Under the pieces are notes generated by a model. It saw only the letters and a list, made by a program, of their open reading frames with translations. It made no database searches and was not told where the DNA came from. Source: Archegozetes longisetosus (lineage: Eukaryota; Arthropoda; Arachnida; Sarcoptiformes; Trhypochthoniidae). Taken from it: a stretch of 64,000 nt of DNA. Position 1 is the stretch's first letter; every line of letters starts with the position of its first letter. A program made the translations under genes and the position numbers. The stretch lies in contig JAEMBT020000008.1 of assembly GCA_018873245.2 (NCBI GenBank), forward strand, positions 3,148,001-3,212,000, given 5' to 3'. This document shows positions 1 through 10,151 of this stretch, piece after piece.

Positions 1-3000
1 TTGACCACTATTTAGATGTTCAGTTCCGACTACTTCGTGAAGACTTTATTCGTCCGTTACGTGAAGGAATCAACGAATATCTAAACAACTTAAAAACAAA
101 TAAACCTAATAAAAAATTCGATAGCATCAGACTCTATTTTGATGTGAAGATAACTGGCTCTGAATTCAATAATGGTTTAGTACATAGAGCGACCTTCAAT
201 ATTAAGGATTATAAACACGTTCGGTGGCAGGTATTCAATCTAAATCAAATCAATTTTTCGCATTATATAATATTTCTTTGAATTGACAGAATAGCAAACA
301 ATTAATCTACGGTTCGATGTTATGTTTAACTTCAAATAACTTTAAAACCTTCTGTTTGGCAACTGTTGCTGGAAATAGAGATCCAAAGTTATTATCAAAA
401 GGGAAATTTGAGCTGCAGTTTGAAGCACAAACCATGAACGAAGATTCAATAGATTTTACTTCAAGTTCAATCGTTATGGCCGAAGCAAATGCTTATTTCG
501 AAGCATGTCGACATAATTTACTGGCTTTGCAACGGTTCAAATCTGATGAGTTTCCTTTAAAAGACTATATAATTGATGTCTCGACTGATATTAAATATTT
601 GTCACATTTGAATGGAAATACATTTTATGATTTGAGTGATCTGTCATCTTCATTAGAAAAGATTAGCTTAGAAAAAATGCAATCGATTATCGCATCATTG
701 AGTTCTAAGGACTATTATAATGCAAATATAACTTTCTTGGACAAAATGGAGCCCTATTTTAGAGAAAAAACTTCTGTTAAACAAAATCAGCTCAAACATG
801 TTTGTATGTTAAACGATCTGAGTTGGCCAAATGCTAGTCAGATAGGCGTCGACGACTCACAATACGAGGCAATCAAAGCTGCTCTGATCAAACCATTGAC
901 TATAATTCAAGGTCCACCGGAACAGGAAAACACACGTCGGCTTGAAAATAGTTCAAACTCTACTCAGAAATAAAAGTCAGTGGAATACAAGGCAAAGCTC
1001 TTCACCGATTCTTGTGGTTTGTTATACTAATCATGCTTTAGATCAATTTTTAGAAGGAATGGTCCCCTTTGCAAAATCATGAATGGTATCGTTAGAATGG
1101 GTAGTCGATGTCAGAGTGAGATTCTTGATAGATATAAATTAACTAATCTTAGACGACAAAGGGAAATTAAACGTCTTATACCTTATTATATCCTAAGTTC
1201 GTTGGAGAATACTAGAAATCAACTATTGCTCATACAAGAGAAACTTTCTTCAATTCAGAATGAGATCCAAGAATGCAGAACAAGAATATTGGGTAATAAA
1301 TTGAAAATTTCAATCGAAAAAATGAAACCAAATTATAAAATGATAAGATTTATTGAGCAATTGAGATCACTTTATGATGAAAGCTTTGAATCAGCACTTA
1401 TTAAATGGTTGACTACTAAAGTGGTTGCAAAGAAAGTTTGGGTCGATATCGATCAGACAAATGAAGATTTCATTGGATCAAATGGTGAAAATCAAGACCA
1501 TTTGATTATAGAACGAAAGATTAAACTACAAAACGAAATATTTTCTGATTTAAGCTCTGACAATCTGTTAAGTGATGAAGAAATAACGAGTGTTATTAAC
1601 ATAACTCAGATGTCACATAACAATCGGTGGCGTCTCTATAGATCATGGCATCGACTCTATCGCCAGTCAAAGCTAAAAGAATTAACTGAATTGAGCGAAG
1701 AATTTGATGAAAAATCAAAATATTTAAAAAAACTGAAAGCAGGTACAAGTTATTGTGCTAAAAACATAAACTTAAATCAATATGGAATTTTATTATGTGA
1801 ACAAGAATTAAGAGCCATCAAATCACATGTGTATCAAGTTGAGTTTCAAGTTTTAGAATGCAGGAAAAAATTCTTAGGCTCTGAATTGAGCAAAATTAAT
1901 GGCGAATATGACGAAGCTTTTCGTAACATAACTCAACAGTTATTGAGATTTTATGGCAAAAACTTCGATTTAGCACTTATTAAATGGCTGAGTAATGAAG
2001 TAGTTTTGACAGAAGTCTGGCAAGAAGTTGAAAGTTCAGAAGATCTTCAATCCGATTTTGCAACTGAAGATGAAATCGATGAAATTGAGAGTTGCCTTTC
2101 TTCTCATTCAGAATCCGAAGATTCGCTTGAATTTAATGAGGAAGAGGTCCAGGACATGATAGGCAAACGAATTGTTGATAACGAACACTATCTTGATCAC
2201 TCTACTAATCATAGAACCGATAATGGCGTTCCTGTGGAAGAAGAAAATAATGCGTATGGTTATAGTGTTACTAAAAAGCGTAGAAAACAACTACAAAAAC
2301 AAATCGAAAATGAATTGAGTTCTGATGATATTATGGCTTATCATGAAATCATGGGAATCACTGATTTATCTAAACTTTCGACTAAAGATCGTTGGCGTCT
2401 ATATAGATATTGGCTTAAAAACTATCGTCAAGAGAAGGATATTTTAATCAAAGAGTTAAACAAAGATTATGATGAAAAATTGAAACAATTTGAAAGAATA
2501 AAACTCGAGCAAGACTTATTTGTCATTAAAGATTGTGATATATTAGGTTTAACCACAACTGGAGCCGCAAAGTTTAGAAATATTATTGAACAAATTGATC
2601 CGTTAATAGTTATTGTGGAAGAAGCAGCTGAAGTTCTCGAAAGTCATGTCGTGACTGCCCTCACGAAAGGTACTAAACATTTGATACTAATTGGAGATCA
2701 CCAACAACTAAAACCTAAACCTACTGTTTACGATTTGGCTGTTAATTACAATTTGGATGTTTCGTTATTTGAAAGAATGATCAAAAATGGTTTGCCTTAT
2801 CATCAATTGAAAATTCAGCACAGAATGAGACCATGCATTTCTTCACTTTTGGTGCCACACATTTATAAAGAACTCAGAGATCACGAGTCAGTTAAGAATT
2901 ATGAAGATATAAGAGGTATTATAAGTGTCTAAGGAATTTTTCAGATTTTGAACAGAATCTAATTGATTTATAGGTGTTTCCAAAAACATGTTCTTCATTA

Positions 3001-6000
3001 ATCATAATCACTGTGAATCTGTCTCAACAAATGATGGCAAAAGCAAAAAGAATCAATACGAAGCCGAATACATTGTTCGTTTTTGCAAATATTTGATTCT
3101 TCAAGAGTATAAACCCTCACAAATAACGATATTGACCACGTATTCGGCGCAATGTTTTCTGATTAAACAACTAGTAGAAGGACATGAAATTTTGAATGAA
3201 GTTCGAGTCACTGTATTAGACAACTATCAGGGAGAAGAATGTGACATTATTCTGTTATCATTCGTCAGAAGTAATGTTAATGGAGAAATCGGTTTTCTTA
3301 AAGTACCCAATCGTGTAAATGTTGGGCTATCTAGAGCTCGAATGGCCATGTATTGTATCGGAAACTTTGATTGCCTTTCAAAGAAGAGTCAGTTATTGTA
3401 TGAGATCAAAAAGAAGCTGATAAGAACTGGAAAAATCGGTACAGAATTAGAACTGTTTTGCCAAAATCACCCAAAGAATAAGACAATCATTACGAAACCA
3501 TCAGATTTTGATAAAGTTCCTGATGGTGGTTGTCGTGAACCATGTATACAACCACTGGAGTGTGGTCACATCTGTGGACGGTTTTGTCACAATAATGATA
3601 AGGAACATAAAACTAATATTTGTGATAAGAAATGTTTGAAAACTTTGTGTGAATTACAGCATGAGTGCAAAGATAAGTGTCATTTTCCTAATAAATGTAT
3701 GCCCTGTCCAGTTATAGTTAACAAAACTATCCCGTCGTGTGGTCATCAAATCAAACTCAAATGTTCTACCGATCCATCGACTGCTCGTTGTACTAATCCA
3801 TGTTCTAAAATCTTGTCATGTGGCCATCCATGCACTCAAATTTGCCCCAAAGATTGCAATGAAAAGTTGTGCACTTTTAAAGTAACCGTTGATTCAAAGT
3901 GTGGTCATAGAGTAGAAGTTGAATGCAGAAAACAATCAGATGTTGAAACACAATTGAAATGTTGTCGAGAAAAATGTGATGCAGTACTACAATGTCAGCA
4001 TATATGTCAACGAAGTTGTGGTGAATGTCATCAAAAAAGTTTACACATATTCTGTCACGAGAAATGTAAACGAGAACTTAGTTGTGGTCATGTGTGCAAA
4101 GCTTTATGTGGTCAGAACTGCAATTGCAAACAGAATTGTCAAAGTATGAGATTTAAGATTTGCGAACCAAACCGCAAAAGTAAAGAAGATTTGATTGAGC
4201 AAATTCAGTCATTTCAGGAAGAGATCAAGCTTTCAAACATCGATTCTGATAATTTAGCAAATATTTCAGGAAAGCTGAATAAGCTGAAGAGCAAAACTAT
4301 GAGTCGAAATATTCTCAACTCAGAATATTTTATGGTAACTGAAAAGTTTAAAATGATTAAACAGATAACTGGTTTTAAGCGATTCTTATTCGATTGGAAG
4401 AGTAAAGGAGTTTTTATGCAAATAACCAAGTATACTAATAGTTTAAATACAAGACTTGATCAATTCTTGACTTTTATCGATACCAATTATTTCAACAATC
4501 TGCAACAATTTTCTGACGCTAAAAATGAGATGAACCGCTTCGTTCTTATGTCAGAAATATTAGAACTAATAGTAGAAAATGAATTCCTAGAGGAAGGAAA
4601 ACAACTACTCATTGAAGCGTTCGACATTTTATCAAGATTTGGCCCGTTCACAGATTACATTGAGTTGAAAATCAGATTATTAGTTAGTTATGCAGAAAAA
4701 TATCAATTTTTGAAACATATATCAGACCTTTCACCTGAAGCCTCGATTATCAAATTATACTTCAATAATACCAAAGCACACGAAGATATCAAAATTGCTA
4801 TAAAAAGCATTAAGCGATACAATTTTACCGAGTTTAGTCAAAGCTTTAGGAGTAGTTTTTCTAAAGATAAACGTATGTTGTTATGGCACGGAACACGCCA
4901 AAAGTACTTGAAATCAATTTTCAGCCAAGGCCTTAAACTACCAGAGCATGGAGGAATGTTTGGTAAAGGAATATATTTCGCTGACCGAGTCACTAAAAGT
5001 GCCCGTTATACCAATTATAGCACTGGAATCGGAACTCTCTTTTTGTGTGAGGTGGCAGTTGGAAACATGTAAGTCAGGTTTCGGTATAAAGTCCGTTAAT
5101 TAATTTTTTTAAAACTACGATAGTTCACAGACTTATCACATTAATAAGTGTGATACATCAGTTTGAAGCTTGTCCGTTGGACTATTTGACTGCTTTCTCA
5201 AAAATTAGTTACTAATCAAATAAGATTATTAGAGTTCAAAGTGTTGTATACCCTATAATCCAATAGAATTCCATTGTCAACCTTCATGGTAATAAAAAAT
5301 TATCGAATTTAAAAAATGTCTTTTTGAAGCATGTATCTCGCACAAAACTTGAATTTCTTGAATTTCTTGATTATCTTCAAGAAAACCGATCAGTTGAGTA
5401 TGTTGAGAGACAATAGGAAGACTTAAAAGACTCACCACAACCTTATGAGACGGGTTAATACAAATGTACAATCAAGGGAAAAACGAAACAGTTTCTTACA
5501 TTTTACAGTTAAGAATCATGTATTGATTAGAAAACAATAAAATAAGAATAACTAGGGAAATAAGTTAAAAAGCTTTCAATATTCGAAGTTTACGTATAAT
5601 TGTAATAAACAATGGCTAAGGATATCATACCACTGAATGAATATAAAGTATTAGTTTACTTATCGGCATTTTCAATAAGAAATTAAATCTGTGTCGTTAC
5701 AAATAAAAATTTATTTTAAATTAATGAAATGGCTTCACAATTAACTAACAATCAAAAATTAGAAGCTATAAACTATTTTTTGACGAGGAAGTTTTTCTAT
5801 GACTTGCGTACAAAAGCTTTTTGCTTTGATATTTGAACCCTGAAAAGTAAACTTTTTTCGCTGCTTCGTTTTTGTTTTTCTTCACTGCACAATCAAAGGA
5901 AACAAAAACGAAGCAGTGTTTTACTTTTCTACAGTTAAAAATCATGTACTGATTATAAAGCACTAAAATATGAATAACCAGGGGAACAAAGCTGATAAAA

Positions 6001-8367
6001 TTTTGAATATTCATAGTTACGTATAATTGAAAAAAATAGTGACTAAGAATATCATAGTATTGACAGAGCACAAAGTATTAGTTTAACTAATCAGCACTTT
6101 TGACAGGGAAAGTTGTGTATGACTTTAGTATATCAACTCTTTAGCTTTAAGATTTGAACCCTAAAAAATAAACTTTTTTCATTGCTTCGTTGTTTCCTTT
6201 GATTGTACAATACTTTTCATAAGAGTGTGAGTTTGCACTGAATAGTCAGTTCTGATAAGACTTCGATTTTTCTTAATCTTTTAATGTCATATTTTGAATA
6301 TTCAAATAACTAATTACTAATTAGTAATTAGTAATCCAAACCAAGGAAGAGTCAACCACGATAAAAGTGGTAAACCGTTTACTTTCCTTACCTGCAAGTA
6401 CGTCATTAAATATATCTATTAGGTTTTCCCTTCACTAATAAATTTATTAAAATAGTGCAATACATAATCTTAATTAAACAAATTTTAATATTTTTATAAG
6501 TATAAAATCTTTGTGATTTTAATCGGAGAAATTAACATTCTATTGCCAAATTAATAGCAATTTTTTTTATCAATTTAAATCACCTCAAAATAGATTGAAG
6601 ATGAAAGAGGAGTTCCGATGTAACACTGGCCCAGCCCCATTCACGTACATAAACTAATTTTCTTCAGAATAATAAAATCAATCTATTATTTGAAACTCAG
6701 ACTATTACGGATATCATTTAATTGAACCTGATCAAAATTGAAAATAGTTTGTATATTAATTTTGATGTAGAAATCTATAACGTGTCATTTGAATTTTGTC
6801 TGAACATTCAAAAATTTATGGTAATCGTTAATCCTTTTAAACGAAAATTTTATGTTTGCATAAGATTTTGAGAAAGAAATTAATATTGAAAGGATTGTCA
6901 ATTTTTATCTACATAAAAAAGGCTCCAAATATTCTTGATAGACTTTCGTCTTTTTAACTACAGCACCCCAAGAGACTCAACATGATGTTTGAGAAAAAAT
7001 GAAGATTATAAGTAGTGATGTATAGCTTAAGACTAAGAATAAGACTAAGCAAAATAAGATATATTAAAATCGTTTGGCTTAAGACTAAGACTAAGTCAGA
7101 CAAATGATTTTTGGATTTTCAAATTAAGACTAAGATTAAGACAAATGAAATTTCTTTCTATAAAATTAAGACTAAGACAAGAGAAACATATTTATAAGAG
7201 TAAGACTAAGACTAAGAAAAAGTGAGAAGTTTAGATACAAATATGGTCATTTAATCCATTAGAAATGATTCATTTTTTAAAGTTTTCAATTATAAAACCA
7301 TTTGTAAATCACTAGATAAACAATTGCACTCCTATTGCAATACATTTTAATAGTGAATGTCTTTGCGCTTAGTTTTGTTTTGTTAGTCTATTGATCATTT
7401 TATGAAACATATTAGATAATCAAAAATTTCAAAATGTTATAATATATGCTATAAGGAGATAACTAGCACAAGTAGTAAGACTAAGACTAAGCAAAACGAA
7501 AATTTTTAACTATAAGACTAAGACTAAGATAAGCTAAACTAAAATTTTGGCATTAAGACTAAGACTAAGATAAGAGAAATGAAATTTTTGACTATAAGAC
7601 TAAGACTAAGACAAGACAAACTAAAAATCTCTAAGCTATACAACACTAATTATAAGTGTGCAAACTTATTATCTAACTTTTGACTTAAGTCTCTTAGGGT
7701 GCCATACTTAAAATAATTTTTGAAAATTTACTTTCATTATAAAGCTCAATGCAATAGACTTATAAAACAGTTTTTTGATAGAACAGAAAATAATAAAATT
7801 TTAGTGAAAAGATTTTTGAAAATCTTCGATATTTCTATAAAAATAAAACGGTTTTATTGTATTATCAGGTCTTCAAAACAGAGTTTTCGAAACTTTATAT
7901 TTTGAAGCTATGTCTCTAAACTTCGAAGTGTTACCTTTGAAACTAGTCCCCTTAATCTATAATAATATCCATAATTTACATGAATTTCCATGTCCAATGC
8001 TGTTGTAGTTAGAAAATTACAATCGAATTAAAAAGATTGCGGATTTTATACCAAACGCTTTACTAATTACTTTTAAATTTGGAAATTAATTATAAATTGT
8101 CGAAATAATTAACATAGGTATAAAATGACGACTGCAAATCATCACTTTTTACTACCAAATGGCTATCAAAGTGTCAAGGGTGTTGGCAAACAAATTGCAG
8201 ATCCGCTTGAAGAACTAACGATTGAAAACAACTTGATAGTGCCTCTAGGAAAGACAATGCCAGACCCACAAAGCTCGAATGTCAGTTTGGAGTATGACGA
8301 ATACGTTATCTATGATCCAAAACGAGCTCTCATCAGGTTTATTGTTGAAATCGAACCAATTGAGTAA
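1..8367 (+). CDS. ZNFX1: ZNFX1-like SF1 helicase / NFX1 zinc-finger protein with C-terminal PARP domain (5' partial, frameshifted)
   Basis: Exons read as 3-230, 290-2915, 2974-5068 and 8118-8367; introns are 59, 58 and 3049 nt, all GT-AG. The start lies outside the window. The N-terminal part matches the ZNFX1 pre-helicase region (DHYLDVQFRLLREDF). The helicase shows a damaged P-loop (911-943), the CYTNHALDQFLEG segment, VEEAAE as motif II, GDHQQLKP, QHRMRP and VGLSRAR. Cys/His-rich NFX1-type fingers follow at about 3520-4180. The C-terminus is a PARP catalytic fold with WHGT, KGIYFAD and, in the last exon, YDEYVIYD, so the H-Y-E triad of poly(ADP-ribose) polymerases is present. Known ZNFX1 proteins are RNA helicases in RNA surveillance, small-RNA inheritance and antiviral defence; coupling to ADP-ribosylation is inference. 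Three 1-nt losses (about 918, 927 and 1068-1078) break the frame and then restore it, so this may be a pseudogene or carry assembly errors. It is convergent with the P450 array. Confidence 0.82.
5463..6211. repeat. Two adjacent related units with shared inverted ends, in the ZNFX1-like intron
   Basis: Two diverged copies of a roughly 320-420 bp sequence lie head to tail (about 5468-5888 and 5889-6211). Each begins near ACAATCAA-GGAAA-AACGAA and ends with its inverse complement (TTCGTT...TTTGATTGT). The interiors align, sharing an ATCATGTA-TGATTA stretch and an AAAGTATTAGTTTA stretch. This looks like a short TIR element that duplicated in tandem, or two insertions sharing a middle terminus. 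No transposase is visible. The remaining intron sequence, 6212-7004, shows nothing recognisable. Confidence 0.5.
7013..7648. mobile_element. hAT-like non-autonomous element with GACTAA-array interior
   Basis: A 636-bp insertion sits in the last intron of the ZNFX1-like gene. It has a perfect 8-bp direct duplication, ATTATAAG (7005-7012 and 7649-7656). The terminal inverted repeats are TAGTGATGTATAGCTTA and TAGTGTTGTATAGCTTA, read inward. An 8-bp duplication with TAGTG-type ends is characteristic of the hAT superfamily. Both subterminal regions are built of dispersed AAGACTAAG repeats in one orientation; in hAT elements such repeats often bind transposase. There is no coding capacity. Confidence 0.8.
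8118..8367 (+). CDS. ZNFX1: Terminal PARP exon of the ZNFX1-like gene
   Basis: An AG acceptor at 8116-8117 opens this exon. The donor exon ends with AT after GNM's Asn codon (5068), and the first G here completes the Met codon. The joined reading continues the PARP fold across the junction (CEVAVGNMYKM), then LLPNGYQSVKGVGK and the YDEYVIYD strand carrying the catalytic Glu. The stop is at 8365-8367. Without this exon the upstream PARP part would lack its Glu and look like a truncated domain. The 3-kb intron is far longer than the gene's other introns and has gained transposons. RNA evidence for the splice is not available here. Confidence 0.78.
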
Positions 8368-9648
8368 AAATAGTATTTGGGACTTTAATATTACTGATTC
8401 TGTAATCTGTTTCCATAATTAAACATCAATGAATTAGTGTTGAAAAACTTTTCTATTTTTTCGCTTAGTTAACTAAACAAATGAGCAAAAAGTATTAAAT
8501 ACTGAATTTGACCGAATCATTACGAATTGTGATTTGATGAATTTTTTGAAAGAAATATTAACTAATTATCAGTAACCTAATACAACAAAAGTATAAGAAT
8601 AACGCCATATGAACCAAAATTTAGACAAAATTTTAATTCATTTTTAGTTATGATACGATTTCACGAAAAATATGAACTTTTGTACAAAACGCTAAACTAT
8701 ATAAGAAATAAGAATAAGCTAATCAACAATTGATAGTGGCCTCAATTTAACATACCTGATGATTCTTTTAGTGACACTAACAATACTACTTTTCGCAAAA
8801 TTTAAGTCAACTTTTTTGGGGGATCATTATATTTTCTTATGAAATGATTAGCATCTTCTGCACACTAACCATTTCTGTAAACTATTCGACACAGATAAAC
8901 GAAAGTCTTCAATCGGGTGACACTGAAGAAGATTTGTTGGGTTACGGTATTTGGGCACATAATCAAATTTTCTACAACAGCACATTTTTCGTTCAAGTCG
9001 TTTTGATAGAATGTTTTGAATAATAATGTGAATGATTGAGTCTAATTTTAAACTTTTTAAATTAAGTTCACAAATAAATGAAAGGGTTTTATTGTGAACA
9101 TTTTTTAAAAAGCTAAATCTCACAAGGCCGCCCGCGAGCAATTTTTCAAAGAATTTAAAGAAGAAAGGGTGGGATATATCAGTATAGCACCAGATAGTAA
9201 AATCTCTATAATAGGGCTATCACACTCGTCTGACTAACGTGCTTATCATTTATTTGATTAAATCTTAAGTAAGATTTATAAGTTCAGACCTTAGTTTCAA
9301 CAATTTAGATTATGGGGAGAGATTTAAAGTCTCTGAAACTTTTGGGGTAATTTAATGGTGCTATACTGATACATCCCCACTGGAGAAAGTTCTGAAGATA
9401 AATATATTCGAAAATTAGTCGAAATTCTAAGTAAGTTAAGGCCAGTTTGTGATACAATTGAAAACATTTCGAACTTATAGTTTAATCAGCTTTTCTTCTC
9501 TTTAAACACTACGTTTGTTTAATCACTGATAAAAATAGAATGAAAAAAAGTTGAAACTAAAATTTCTAAAGTTTATTAATCAATCAGTAAAGATATCGAG
9601 TTCTTAAAAAATAATTTACTTATGTCATTTAACTACAAATCTTGAGAC
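8368..9648. other. Convergent intergenic DNA holding a segment repeated at 60.3 kb
   Basis: This lies between the stop of the ZNFX1-like gene and the 3' flank of P450 gene A. About 8590-9010 is paralogous to 60300-60810. On the minus strand both copies read similar short peptides around KFD-x-RNPTNL and LQKWLV, but the reading frame at 60 kb is interrupted, so no gene is claimed. No other feature was recognised. Confidence 0.5.
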
Positions 9649-9654
9649 GAATCC

Positions 9655-9949
9655 ACAGCAGTGCAATTTTCTTGTAATGCAATGCGACGCAACGCAATGA
9701 GATCGCCAGCAAAATTTCATGAGATACTTTTTATGCGATAAGTTGCATGCAACCCTTGTCCACAACATTAGGACATCGCATTTAAATAATATCCAATAGA
9801 AACTTTAGGGTCACCTCGTATAATTTACATATGTATGGAGACGAGCGACGTCTCCTGAAGAAAAATTTCAAGCGACGCTCTTATCTACAGCATGGGCGAT
9901 GATCCCAGGATGATAGTCATAGATTACAAGCGACGCATTGCACTGCTGT
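9655..9949. mobile_element. Short TIR element with GAATCC flanks
   Basis: The 295-bp element has inverted ends ACAGCAGTGCAAT and ATTGCACTGCTGT. It is flanked by the direct repeat GAATCC (9649-9654 and 9950-9955). The interior contains several GCGACGC and GCAATGC motifs on both sides. It is non-coding. The 6-bp duplication does not assign a superfamily with confidence. Confidence 0.65.
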
Positions 9950-10151
9950 GAATCCGGCTTTACAGTTAGTTTTATCGCGAACGCTCGATACAAAATAATA
10001 CAAATATCCGAAAAAGTGATGAAGTGAAATATGAGCAAAACATATAAGTAACAAAGGATAGATTCGTATTCGAACTACTTTTCCACTATTCCATTACAAT
10101 TGAGGCGATTAAACTATTAATCAAATACACCAATAAAATAAAAATTTGCTT

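Noticed and set aside
7020-7640. Regular GACTAAGACTAAG repeats as a CRISPR-like or functional array
   Set aside because: Spacing is irregular, spacers are not unique units, and precise 8-bp duplication with inverted ends explains the block as a hAT-like element.
8848-9141. Possible small minus-strand gene with CCRKFDYVPKYRN
   Set aside because: The paralogue near 60.7 kb has the frame broken and no family was recognised, so it is kept only as repeated DNA.
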